From contig CAZABJ010000019.1 of NCBI GenBank assembly GCA_964483375.1, positions 1 through 43,616 of the forward strand: a DNA stretch of 43,616 nucleotides. Reading direction: 5' to 3'. A program made the translations under genes and the position numbers. The notes beneath the pieces were generated by a model. That model was not told the origin of the DNA. It saw only the letters and a program-made list of their open reading frames with translations, and did no database searches. Origin of the DNA: JAUIEH01 sp964483375. GTDB taxonomy: Bacteria > Pseudomonadota > Alphaproteobacteria > Caulobacterales > Maricaulaceae. Positions 15,651-24,133 of this stretch are shown here, piece after piece (position 1 is the stretch's first letter; each line of letters starts with the position of its first letter).

Positions 15651-17781
15651 GGGCGAGCTTTGGCGGCAGGTCATCTTGGGACGCCGAGCCGCGACCCGAT
15701 AGGCTGGGATGAACCATGAAATAGGCATGCAGATTGAAAGGCTCTTCGACGCCGTCGGTGTCGAACCGCCGATAAGAGCCGTCGGGCTCCAAATACCAGC
15801 TCTGCATTTCGTCGTTGATGTTCGCGACCATGATTTGGTTCAGCACCTGGCGGTGCACCGTCTCATTCAGCACGGGCGCGAGGACCTCGACGCGCCGGTC
15901 GAGGTTTCGCGGCATCCAGTCCGCAGAGGAGATGAAAACCTTGTTGCCGGGACTCGGCATCGGTTCTCCATTGGCGAAACAGGCGATGCGGGAGTGCTCC
16001 AGAAAGCGGCCGACAATGGACTTCACACGGATGTTCTCTGAAAGCCCTGGGACCCCGGGTCGCAGGCAACAAATCCCGCGAATGATGAGGTCCGCCCTCA
16101 CGCCCGCCATGGAGGCGCGGTAGAGCGCGTCAATGATCTCGGGATGAACCAGGGAGTTCATTTTCGCCCAGACCATAGCGGGCTTGCCGGCTTTGGCGTT
16201 CGCGATCTCTTGGTCGATAAGCGCCAGGATGGTCGACTTCATGTCGATCGGGGAGACGGCGAACCGCTCCAGCCGCGAGGGGCGCGCATAGCCGGTGACG
16301 AAATTGAACACCCGGCTGGCGTCGCGACCGAACGCCGGGTCGACCGTGAACAGCGACAAATCGGTATAAATTCGGGCCGTCATCGGGTGGTAATTGCCGG
16401 TGCCGACATGGGTGTATGTGCGCAGCCCCCCGCCCTCACGGCGCACGACCATCGACAACTTTGCGTGGGTCTTCCACTCGACAAATCCGTAGACCACCTG
16501 AACGCCCGCGCGTTCAAGGTCGCGCGCGAAGCCCAGATTGGCCTCTTCGTCGAACCGCGCCTTGAGTTCGACCACCGCGGTGACGTTTTTGCCCGCCTCT
16601 GAGGCCTCGCACAGCGCCGAGACGATCGGAGACCGCGCCGAGGTTCGGTAGAGCGTTTGCTTGATGGCGACCACGTCAGGGTCGGCGGCGGCTTGTTGGA
16701 GGAACTGCACCACCACGTCGAAGCTCTCAAAGGGGTGGTGCACGATCATGTCTTTTGCGCGGATGGCCGCGAAGCAGTCGCCGCCGAAATCGCGGACGCG
16801 CTCAGGATAGCGCGGATCGTAATTGGGGAAGGTCAGGTCCGGGCGGTCTTTCGGGATGAGCTGGGCGATGTCTTTCACCCCAATGAGCCCATCCACCAGC
16901 ACCACGTCTTGGGGTTCCGCCTCAAGCTCGCGCAGAATGAAAGCGCGCAGCAGCTCGGGCGTCGACGCCTCGAACTTCACCCGGACGATTTTGCCCTTCC
17001 GGCGCTCCTTGATGGCGATTTCGAAAAACTTGACGAGGTCCTCCGCCTCCTCAGCGATTTCGATGTCGCTGTCCCGAACCACGCGGAAGGCGCCTTGCGC
17101 CTCGAGTTCATAGCCTGGGAAGAACACGTCATAGAGCAGACCGAACACGGTCTCGATCCGCACGAAGCGCCGCATCGGCAAGCCTGCGCCGTTCGCCTCG
17201 CCATCGGGAAGCCGCACGAAGCGCGGCGCGCCGCTGGGCACGGGGACAAGCGCATTCATCAAACCCCGGTCGGGCGCGCGCAGAGCGAGCGCGACGCTGA
17301 AACCCAAATTCGGAATGAAGGGAAAAGGATGGGCGGGGTCGACCGCAAGCGGGGTGATGAGCGGGAACAACGAGGCGAGGAAATCCTCGCGCAACCACTC
17401 GATGTCGTCTGAGGACAACTCTTCGCCGCGCAACACCGCAATGCCCGCGCCGCGCATCTCTTCTTTCAGGGCCGTCCACCGCCTTTGCTGGTCGACCATC
17501 AACTCCCCAGCCAGCGCGTTCAGCGCGACGAGTTGTTCGCCCGGCGACAGCCCCTCCATGCTGCGCGCGCCCACTTCCGAACGCACCATGGCGCGCAGCC
17601 CCGCCACCCGGACCATGTAAAACTCGTCCAGGTTCGAGCCGGATATCGCCAGAAAGCGCACGCGCTCCATCAGCGGATGGGCCGGGTTGGCGGCTTCCTC
17701 CAACACGCGCCGATTGAATTCGAGCCAAGACAGCTCGCGGTTGATGAAGCGGGCGGGGTCGTCAATCGAAATGGGCGTCAA
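15631..17781 (-). CDS. ppk: Polyphosphate kinase 1
   Basis: A 716-aa PPK1, which reversibly makes polyphosphate from ATP. Domain order is normal: N-domain starting F-I-N-R-E-L-S-W-L-E-F-N-R-R-V, head domain, then two phospholipase-D-like catalytic domains. The first holds the phosphohistidine region W-K-T-H-A-K-L-S and Y-T-H-V-G-T-G-N-Y; the second holds I-R-G-I-C-C-L-R-P-G and F-I-S-S-A-D-W-M-x-R-N-L-D-R-R-V-E. Length is typical. It overlaps hdaA by 20 bases upstream and ppx by 20 downstream, so the four genes DUF2066 - hdaA - ppk - ppx are translated from one leftward message. Confidence 0.97.
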   Translation of the reverse strand: MTPISIDDPARFINRELSWLEFNRRVLEEAANPAHPLMERVRFLAISGSNLDEFYMVRVAGLRAMVRSEVGARSMEGLSPGEQLVALNALAGELMVDQQRRWTALKEEMRGAGIAVLRGEELSSDDIEWLREDFLASLFPLITPLAVDPAHPFPFIPNLGFSVALALRAPDRGLMNALVPVPSGAPRFVRLPDGEANGAGLPMRRFVRIETVFGLLYDVFFPGYELEAQGAFRVVRDSDIEIAEEAEDLVKFFEIAIKERRKGKIVRVKFEASTPELLRAFILRELEAEPQDVVLVDGLIGVKDIAQLIPKDRPDLTFPNYDPRYPERVRDFGGDCFAAIRAKDMIVHHPFESFDVVVQFLQQAAADPDVVAIKQTLYRTSARSPIVSALCEASEAGKNVTAVVELKARFDEEANLGFARDLERAGVQVVYGFVEWKTHAKLSMVVRREGGGLRTYTHVGTGNYHPMTARIYTDLSLFTVDPAFGRDASRVFNFVTGYARPSRLERFAVSPIDMKSTILALIDQEIANAKAGKPAMVWAKMNSLVHPEIIDALYRASMAGVRADLIIRGICCLRPGVPGLSENIRVKSIVGRFLEHSRIACFANGEPMPSPGNKVFISSADWMPRNLDRRVEVLAPVLNETVHRQVLNQIMVANINDEMQSWYLEPDGSYRRFDTDGVEEPFNLHAYFMVHPSLSGRGSASQDDLPPKLAHAGPGN

Positions 17782-18469
17782 GGGGCTCGTCGTCTCCTCT
17801 TCCAGTCAGCGCCGCCCCCGCCAAACGACGGGTGAGCGGAGCCTGTTTCTCCCACACCAGCCGGTCAATGGCCTCGACGACCGCGACCGCTGCGGGCGTC
17901 GCACGCTCGATGCGCGCGATTAAATAATCCGTCAACGCCGCATCGGCGGGAAGCCCGCGATCGGCGAACAACTTATGTAAGATCTGGCTTAACTCCGCCT
18001 CGTCGGGCGGATCGAAGGCCACCGACGGCACCACCGAAAGCCGCGACGGCAAATCCGCGCGCCGGCAGATCCAAGATGTCGGCTCGCGACGTGCGAATAA
18101 GGCGACGGGCGGGCCTCGCCGGTCCCGAGCCGCATCGAGCACCGCCATCAACCCTTCATCGTCGACTTCGCGCTCGCCGATGCCGTCGATGACAATCGGG
18201 GCTCCGCCCAGCTTCTCGCGCACGGCGTCCGCTGCGCCGCGCAGAGCAAGCGGTCCGCGCACCACCGCGCCCGCTTCACGCGCCCAGACCGCAGCCAGAT
18301 GACTTTTGCCGGAATCGCGCGGGGCCACCACGGCGAGCGCCCCGGTCGGCCACCTCTCCCAATCGGCGAGCACCCGTCGGACCGCAGCAGTGCCCGGCCC
18401 GGCGACGAAGGTTTCAACCGGGTCCCTCGCCAGCGGCGGCAATGCGAGCGCCGCTTGGCGCGGGTTCAT
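17762..18469 (-). CDS. hdaA: HdaA, DnaA-inactivating AAA+ protein
   Basis: A 235-aa Hda/DnaA-related protein. With the sliding clamp it stimulates ATP hydrolysis by DnaA and so stops re-initiation. It has a P-loop (A-P-R-D-S-G-K-S-H-L-A), a Walker B strand (I-V-I-D-G-I-G), a sensor region with R-E-P-x-x-W and the L-P-S-R-L box, followed by the helical lid. An N-terminal clamp-binding motif could be A-L-A-L-P-P-L near residues 6-12. The P-loop lacks the usual first Gly (A-P-R instead of G-P-x), as in other alphaproteobacterial HdaA as far as I know. ATG 18469 overlaps the DUF2066 stop by 4 bases (ATGA). Confidence 0.9.
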   Translation of the reverse strand: MNPRQAALALPPLARDPVETFVAGPGTAAVRRVLADWERWPTGALAVVAPRDSGKSHLAAVWAREAGAVVRGPLALRGAADAVREKLGGAPIVIDGIGEREVDDEGLMAVLDAARDRRGPPVALFARREPTSWICRRADLPSRLSVVPSVAFDPPDEAELSQILHKLFADRGLPADAALTDYLIARIERATPAAVAVVEAIDRLVWEKQAPLTRRLAGAALTGRGDDEPLDAHFD

Positions 18470-19548
18470 CGCGGCGGCGGAAGCGGGCTCACATAGGGCT
18501 GCGGCGCGGCGCCCAAGCGCGCGACCCAACCCAAACCCGGCTCGTCAAACAACGCCACCCCGCGTTCGGCCAATTCTGCGGCGAGTTGGTCAGGCCGCCC
18601 TCGATGGCTGACCGTCATCGCCGCGCCGGAGTTGGCCAGGGCGTCCAGGCGCGCGTCGGTGATCAGGGAAGCCCCGCCCAGCGTGTCGCGCAGGCGCACC
18701 CATTCGTCCACCGAGCCGTACAACACTGTGAGCGGCAATCGAGACACCGTGCCGCCACGCACGATGGCGACGCGTTTCCATTCTTCTTCAAGCAGCTGAA
18801 CGCTGCCGGCGATGAGCGCTTCGAACCCGTCGGCCTGGAACCGCCCCAAGCTGTTGACCGAGCCGTTGATGAGGTCGAGCCGCGTGAGCCGCACGACTGC
18901 GCCGGAGGCGCCGTCGCCTCGGGGCGTTGCGGTGGCCACCAAGACGCGCTCGGCGCCGTAATTGGCGGCGAGCGCACTCAACGAATCCACGTTGACAGCC
19001 TCCGCAGAGGGGGCCCGCACGGCGCGAATATCCGCCAAATCGCCGGTGGGCAGGATGACCGGCGCGATCCCGTGCTCAAGCCGAGCGTCGCGCCACGCCT
19101 CCGCCCAGGGATTGTTCTCCCAAAGCCGCGGCTCGCCGTCGAAGCGGAGCACCGGCACGACTAAGGTCGGCCGGGTCGGACTATCGACGAACGGCACCCC
19201 GGCGGCGCGCAGATAACCGCGGGCTTGGCTTGGGTCGAACGACACTGTGACCACGCCGCGGTAAATCGTACCGCGCGCGGTTTCGTCGTCGATCTCAAGA
19301 CCTGAGACCATCAATTGGGCCTGGGCTGCGTCGATGGGCGGGATCGCGGCGCGATCCTCAGGCAGCGTCAGCCGCTGGAACAACAGCCGCGCAGCCGTCA
19401 GCTGCCCTTGAGCCAAGGCCCGGTCCCGCGCGGCCACGGCGTTTTCGGCCTCAGCGCTCACAGGAACGCCGGCCACGGTGAACACGTCCGCACGCGCAGG
19501 CGCGGCGGCGGCGAAAAGCACGACGATGAAGCAGGCGAGCGCGCGCAT
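18466..19548 (-). CDS. DUF2066 secreted protein
   Basis: A 360-aa protein with a signal peptide (residues 1-20, A-R-A-D). It starts F-T-V-A-G-V-P-V-S-A-E-A, then A-R-x-x-A-L-x-Q-G-Q-x-x-A-A-R-L-L-F-Q-R-L-T-L, the recognisable DUF2066 opening, followed by the P-T-L-V-V-P-V-L strand. Function is unknown. It is the first gene of the operon with hdaA, ppk and ppx and is divergent from purM; this arrangement recurs in alphaproteobacteria. A short ATP-independent envelope role is possible but unsupported. Confidence 0.88.
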   Translation of the reverse strand: MRALACFIVVLFAAAAPARADVFTVAGVPVSAEAENAVAARDRALAQGQLTAARLLFQRLTLPEDRAAIPPIDAAQAQLMVSGLEIDDETARGTIYRGVVTVSFDPSQARGYLRAAGVPFVDSPTRPTLVVPVLRFDGEPRLWENNPWAEAWRDARLEHGIAPVILPTGDLADIRAVRAPSAEAVNVDSLSALAANYGAERVLVATATPRGDGASGAVVRLTRLDLINGSVNSLGRFQADGFEALIAGSVQLLEEEWKRVAIVRGGTVSRLPLTVLYGSVDEWVRLRDTLGGASLITDARLDALANSGAAMTVSHRGRPDQLAAELAERGVALFDEPGLGWVARLGAAPQPYVSPLPPPR

Positions 19549-19669
19549 GGTCTCTCCCCAATGAAAGCGCGGGGACTATAAGGGCGCGTTGCGGGCGAGG
19601 GAAAGGCCTACTCCGGTTGCGCGAGCCCGCCGCGACATGCAACGACGCGTCGAGGGCGAGGAGCGAGCA

Positions 19670-20701
19670 ATGGCCGAACCGAAAGATCGCGGGCTTTCAT
19701 ATGCCGACGCCGGGGTCGACATCGACGCCGGAGACCGGTTTGTAGACCGCTTGAAGCCGCTCGCCGCCTCGACCCGTCGCCCAGGCGCGGATGCAGTATT
19801 GGGCGGGTTTGGCGGGCTGTTCGATTTGAAGGCCGCAGGCTTTGACGACCCCATATTGGTGGCCGGCGCGGACGGGGTCGGCACCAAGCTCGAAGTCGCC
19901 CTTGCGACCGGGCGGCACCATGGCATCGGCGTCGATTTGGTCGCCATGTGCGCCAATGACGTCCTGGCTCAAGGCGCAGAGCCGCTGTTTTTTCTCGACT
20001 ATATCGCCACGAGTTCGCTGAAAGGGGACGCGCTGAACGACGCGGTGGCGGGGGTGGCGGAGGGCTGCCGTTTGGCGGGCTGCGCGCTGATCGGCGGGGA
20101 GACAGCGGAGATGCCGGACATGTATTCCGGCGGGCGGTACGACATGGCGGGCTTTTGCGTCGGGGCCGCGCCGCGGGATGGGTTATTGCCGAACCACCAC
20201 GCTATGGCCGCAGGCGACGTTCTCATCGCCTTGGCGTCTTCAGGACCGCACGCCAATGGGTTTTCCCTGATCCGCAAAATCGTCGCGCGGGCGGGCGTCC
20301 GCTGGGACGCGACGGTCGCAGCGTTATCCAAAACATTGGCTGACGCCGTATTGGAGCCGACCCGGATCTACGTCCCCAGCGTCCTGCCGCTCATTCGCGA
20401 CCGCCTTGTCAAAGGCGCCGCCCACATCACCGGCGGCGGTCTGATCGACAATCCTCGGCGGATGATCCCGCCCGGCCTTTCGATCCATATCGACTACGAG
20501 AGTTGGGGCAGACCGGAGGTCTTCGATTGGTTGCAGGAGACCGGCGGCGTCGCTGACGAGGAAATGCGGCGCACCTTCAATTGCGGCGTGGGGTTAATGC
20601 TGGCGGTGGCGCACGACGACGCAGAGCGCGTTATCGACCGGCTCACTGGGGCGGGCGAAACCGCATGGGCGTGCGGAGAGATTCGCGAGGTCGCAGCATG
20701 A
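19670..20701 (+). CDS. purM: Phosphoribosylformylglycinamidine cyclo-ligase
   Basis: A 343-aa AIR synthetase, the fifth step of purine synthesis (FGAM + ATP to AIR). Family motifs: L-S-Y-A-D-A-G-V-D-I-D-A-G near the N-terminus, A-D-G-V-G-T-K-L, D-L-V-A-M-C-A-N-D, G-G-E-T-A-E-M-P, S-S-G-x-H-x-N-G-F-S-L-I-R, and H-I-T-G-G-G-L. ATG 19670 has a GCGAGGAG ribosome site and matches the family start; the frame extends upstream to 19589 without support. It overlaps purN by 4 bases (ATGA). Confidence 0.97.
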   Translation: MAEPKDRGLSYADAGVDIDAGDRFVDRLKPLAASTRRPGADAVLGGFGGLFDLKAAGFDDPILVAGADGVGTKLEVALATGRHHGIGVDLVAMCANDVLAQGAEPLFFLDYIATSSLKGDALNDAVAGVAEGCRLAGCALIGGETAEMPDMYSGGRYDMAGFCVGAAPRDGLLPNHHAMAAGDVLIALASSGPHANGFSLIRKIVARAGVRWDATVAALSKTLADAVLEPTRIYVPSVLPLIRDRLVKGAAHITGGGLIDNPRRMIPPGLSIHIDYESWGRPEVFDWLQETGGVADEEMRRTFNCGVGLMLAVAHDDAERVIDRLTGAGETAWACGEIREVAA

Positions 20702-21345
20702 ACCCCGCTCGGGTCGCGATCCTGGTGTCGGGGCGGGGCAGCAACATGCAGGCGTTGATCGATGCGGCGAGCGCATCCGACTACCCTGCGGAAATCGCGG
20801 CGGTGGTTTCCAATCGGCCCGACGCCCCTGCGCTTCAGCGTGCGAGCGACCATGGCGTTCCGGCGGTCACCGTTGACCACACCGCGTTCCCCGACCGCAC
20901 GGCCTTCGAAGACCAATTGCAACGCGCTCTCGTGGCCGACGGCATCGAAATTCTGTGTCTTGCGGGCTTCATGCGCATCCTCTCACCGGCGTTTGCGAGC
21001 CGCTGGTCAGGACGGGCGATCAACATCCACCCCTCGCTTTTGCCGGCCTTTCCCGGGCTGGACACCCACGCCCGCGCGCTTCAGGCCGGGGTCGCCGTCC
21101 ATGGCTGCACGGCGCACTTCGTGACCGAAAAACTCGACGCCGGTCCGATCATCGGCCAGGCCGTCACGGTCGTGCGTGAGGGAGACGACGCCGAGACCCT
21201 CGCCGCGCGCGTCTTACGGCTTGAACATCAGCTTTATCCGCGTTGCCTCGCCGACGTGGCCAGCGGCGCGACCCGCTTGGAAGGGGATCGCGCCATTGGC
21301 GTCAAGCAGACGATGTTCGACGCGAACGACCCGCATTTTGCGTAG
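20698..21345 (+). CDS. purN: Phosphoribosylglycinamide formyltransferase
   Basis: A 215-aa GART transferring a formyl group from 10-formyl-THF to GAR (third step of purine synthesis). Motifs: V-A-I-L-V-S-G-R-G-S-N-M-Q-A-L near the N-terminus, L-A-G-F-M-R-I-L, catalytic N-I-H-P-S-L-L-P-A-F-P-G, and H-x-T-A-H-F-V-T-E-x-L-D-A-G-P-I-I-G-Q-A with a Cys in place of the Val often seen (H-G-C-T). The start is coupled to the purM stop. Its end faces ndk. Confidence 0.97.
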   Translation: MNPARVAILVSGRGSNMQALIDAASASDYPAEIAAVVSNRPDAPALQRASDHGVPAVTVDHTAFPDRTAFEDQLQRALVADGIEILCLAGFMRILSPAFASRWSGRAINIHPSLLPAFPGLDTHARALQAGVAVHGCTAHFVTEKLDAGPIIGQAVTVVREGDDAETLAARVLRLEHQLYPRCLADVASGATRLEGDRAIGVKQTMFDANDPHFA

Positions 21346-21366
21346 CCCGTTCGCGCTTATCCGAAC

Positions 21367-21789
21367 TCAGCCGACGATTTCTTCGGGGCGGAAGAAGAAC
21401 GCGATTTCGCGCGCTGCGGATTCGGGGCTGTCCGAGCCGTGGACCGAGTTTTCGCCGATGGACGTGGCGAATTCTTTGCGAACTGTGCCCGCCGCGGCGT
21501 CCGCCGGGTTCGTGGCGCCCATCACCTCGCGGTTCTTCAGCACCGCGCCCTCGCCTTCCAACACCTGCAGAACCACCGGCGAGCGGGTCATGAATTCGCA
21601 CAGCTCGCCATAGAACGGACGAGCCTTGTGCTCTTCGTAAAACCCTTCGGCTTGGGCTTTGGTGAGGCGAACGCGTTTTTGCGCGACGATGCGCAAGCCG
21701 GCGTCTTCAAATTTGGCGTTGATCTTACCGGTCAGGTTCCGCTCGGTGGCGTCCGGTTTAATGATCGACAAGGTGCGCTCGACGGCCAT
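21367..21789 (-). CDS. ndk: Nucleoside diphosphate kinase
   Basis: A 140-aa enzyme that equilibrates nucleoside di- and triphosphates. It has the full NDK pattern: T-L-S-I-I-K-P-D-A, the K-x-x-F-Y-E-E-H-K-x-R-P-F-Y segment, R-x-x-M-G-A-T-N-P-type loop (here V-M-G-A-T-N-P-A-D-A), and the active-site N-S-V-H117-G-S-D. Length is standard. Convergent with purN, 21 bases apart. It supplies dNTPs downstream of the ribonucleotide reductase encoded earlier in the window. Confidence 0.98.
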   Translation of the reverse strand: MAVERTLSIIKPDATERNLTGKINAKFEDAGLRIVAQKRVRLTKAQAEGFYEEHKARPFYGELCEFMTRSPVVLQVLEGEGAVLKNREVMGATNPADAAAGTVRKEFATSIGENSVHGSDSPESAAREIAFFFRPEEIVG

Positions 21790-21906
21790 GGGTCGGCTCT
21801 CCGCTCTGGTTTTTGACGGGGGAGGACGGGACAGGAATGTCGCCGCTCTCTAGCCCCGCCGCGCGCGCGGAGCAAGGCGGCGCGCGCCGCCTTGAGCGGG
21901 GTTGGT

Positions 21907-21999
21907 TCAGAGCGTGGCCGCGGACGCCTGCGCCGCAGCCGCCAAGGCCATGGCGAACACAAGAATTATCGCTGCAAACAGCTTGTCGCCGGATTTCAT
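21907..21999 (-). CDS. Small hydrophobic peptide, 30 aa
   Basis: A 30-residue frame (ATG 21999, stop at 21907-21909) with a perfect GGAGG ribosome site at 22005-22009, five bases before the ATG. The peptide begins M-K-S-G-D-K-L and then is one hydrophobic stretch rich in A, I, L and V (residues 7-29), ending A-T-L. It would span the membrane once, or be a bare signal-like peptide; A-Q-A-S-A is compatible with signal peptidase cleavage, which would leave almost nothing. It is the only coding candidate in the 360-base gap 21790-22149, the rest of which shows no clear feature. It lies upstream of ndk in the same direction, 117 bases away. No family recognised. Confidence 0.5.
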   Translation of the reverse strand: MKSGDKLFAAIILVFAMALAAAAQASAATL

Positions 22000-22149
22000 G
22001 ACAGCCTCCGTTAACCCCTAGTCTTATCGTGAAACACGAATTGGGCTCGAAACTGGCGCAAATCGCGGGAAATGGGGCGAAGCGGGGGCCATCGTGAGAC
22101 GAGAGCCTCTGGCGAGCCGGCCCAAGCCTCGGCATAACCGCGCCCAGCC

Positions 22150-24027
22150 ATGCTTCATATCAACGACCTCTCTTACGCCATTGAAGGGCGCCCGCTGTTT
22201 GACGAGGCCACCGTGGCGTTGCCGGACAAGACCAAGGCGGGCCTTGTCGGCCGCAATGGCGCGGGGAAAACGACCCTGCTGCGCTTGATCAAGGGTGAGA
22301 TTTCGCCGCAATCCGGCGCGGTTTCCCTCAGGAAAGGCGCGCGCCTGGGCGCCGTCGACCAAGAAGCGCCGGGCGGCCCGCAAGCCTTGATCGAGGTCGT
22401 CTTATCCCATGACCAAGAGCGCGAGGCGCTTTTGGCGGAAGCCGACACGGCGAGCGACCCTGACAGGATCGCGGAGATCCAAACCCGGCTGGCGGATATC
22501 GAAGCGCATTCGGCGGAGGCGCGCGCGGCGGAAATCCTCAGCGGGCTCGGTTTCACCGCCCATGATATGAGCCGGCCATGTTCGGACTTTTCCGGCGGCT
22601 GGCGCATGCGCGTGGCGCTCGCAGGCATGCTGTTCGCCCGCCCCGACCTTTTGCTCCTCGACGAACCGACCAACTATCTCGATCTCGAAGGCGCGCTCTG
22701 GCTTGAGACGCATTTGCGCAAATATCCCGCCGCCGCGCTGGTCATCAGCCACGACCGCGATTTGCTCAACACCGCGGTCGACCGGATCATTCATCTGCGA
22801 GAGCGAAAGCTGTTTCTGTACGCCGGCGGGTATGACCAGTTCGAACGCCAGCTCGCCGAGCAACAACGCCTCAACCTAAAGCTCAAAGAACGCCAGGAGG
22901 CCGAACGCCGTCGCCTTCAAGCCTTCGTCGACCGCTTCAAAGCCAAGGCGACGAAAGCCCGGCAAGCGCAGTCGCGGGTGAAACGGTTGGAGAAGATGGA
23001 ACCGGTGGCCACCATGGTCGACAATCCGGTCCCGCCGTTTCACTTCCCCGCCCCGACGCGGGTCATCGCCCCGCCGCTGATGCGGCTGGAAGGCGTGAGC
23101 GCCGGATACGACGCCGCTCGCCCGGTGCTCAAAGACCTCAATCTGCGGCTCGACGGAGACGACCGCATCGGCCTTCTGGGCCGCAACGGGGCGGGAAAGT
23201 CCACCTTCGCCAAGCTCTTGTGCAACCGGCTGGCGCCGCTTGCGGGGCATTTGCGCAAACACAAGAAGCTTCAGGTCGCCTATTTCGCCCAACACCAAAT
23301 CGAAGATCTCAACCCCAAAGAAAGCGCCGCGGACCATGTGCGCGCGCGGATGCCGGACGCCACTGAAGCGGAGCGCCGGGCCCGGTTGGGGGCCTTTGGC
23401 TTGCCTCAAGCGCGGGCGGACACCGCGGCGGGCGAACTCTCGGGCGGGGAAAAGGCTCGGCTCTTATTGAACCTCATCACCTTTGAGGGCCCCCACGTCC
23501 TCATACTCGACGAGCCGACCAACCATCTGGACATGGATAGCCGCGCCGCCCTCGCCGATGCGATCAACGCCTATGACGGCGCCGTGGTGCTCATCAGCCA
23601 TGACCGTCACCTCATCGAAAGCTGCGCGGACCGCTTATGGCTCGCCGCGGACGGCACGGTGGCGCCCTATGACGAGGACATGGACGCCTATCGCCGGCTC
23701 ACGACCGCCCGCACCGAGCCGACTGCGGGTCGCCTTGTGCGTCCAGACCAAAAAGCCGAGCGCCGGCGGGAAGCCGCGGCGAAGCGCGCCGACCTCAAGC
23801 CGCTTCAAGCCGCCGCGGCCCGCTGGGAGAAGGAGACCGAGCGCCTCAACGGGGTCATCGACGTCATCGACAAAGGCCTCGCCGCGCCAGGCCTGTTTGA
23901 AAAAGACCCCGACACTGCAGCGGAGCTAGCGAAAAAGCGCGCCAAAGCCGAAGACCTCCTGAGCCTCGCTGAGACGCGTTGGCTGGAGGCGATGGAGGCG
24001 CTGGATGCGGCGAGAGCGCAAATCTAA
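22150..24027 (+). CDS. ABC-F family ATPase (YheS/Uup-like)
   Basis: A 625-aa cytosolic protein with two ABC ATPase domains and no membrane segments. Domain 1: Walker A G-R-N-G-A-G-K-T-T (about 34-42), signature F-S-G-G-W-R-M-R, Walker B L-L-L-L-D-E-P-T-N-Y-L-D. A charged linker with P-V-P-x-F-x-F-P follows. Domain 2: Walker A G-R-N-G-A-G-K-S-T, signature L-S-G-G-E-K-A-R-L, D-E-P-T-N-H-L-D. A C-terminal coiled coil covers about 530-625. ABC-F proteins act on the ribosome, relieving stalls, and some give antibiotic resistance. The length and tail resemble the YheS/Uup side rather than EttA. Confidence 0.92.
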   Translation: MLHINDLSYAIEGRPLFDEATVALPDKTKAGLVGRNGAGKTTLLRLIKGEISPQSGAVSLRKGARLGAVDQEAPGGPQALIEVVLSHDQEREALLAEADTASDPDRIAEIQTRLADIEAHSAEARAAEILSGLGFTAHDMSRPCSDFSGGWRMRVALAGMLFARPDLLLLDEPTNYLDLEGALWLETHLRKYPAAALVISHDRDLLNTAVDRIIHLRERKLFLYAGGYDQFERQLAEQQRLNLKLKERQEAERRRLQAFVDRFKAKATKARQAQSRVKRLEKMEPVATMVDNPVPPFHFPAPTRVIAPPLMRLEGVSAGYDAARPVLKDLNLRLDGDDRIGLLGRNGAGKSTFAKLLCNRLAPLAGHLRKHKKLQVAYFAQHQIEDLNPKESAADHVRARMPDATEAERRARLGAFGLPQARADTAAGELSGGEKARLLLNLITFEGPHVLILDEPTNHLDMDSRAALADAINAYDGAVVLISHDRHLIESCADRLWLAADGTVAPYDEDMDAYRRLTTARTEPTAGRLVRPDQKAERRREAAAKRADLKPLQAAAARWEKETERLNGVIDVIDKGLAAPGLFEKDPDTAAELAKKRAKAEDLLSLAETRWLEAMEALDAARAQI

Positions 24028-24133
24028 CTCCACGCCCCACCCTACGCTTGCCGCAATTTGGGCGTCTGCTTGGCCTCTTGATCGCTTTGGCGGCGTGAAC
24101 AGCACCAAGGCGCTTGGCTGTGAGGAGAGGGAC

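Noticed and set aside
24005..24133. Longer start for the beta-propeller gene inside the ABC-F gene
   Set aside because: It would hide the lipobox; ATG 24134 has a strong ribosome site.
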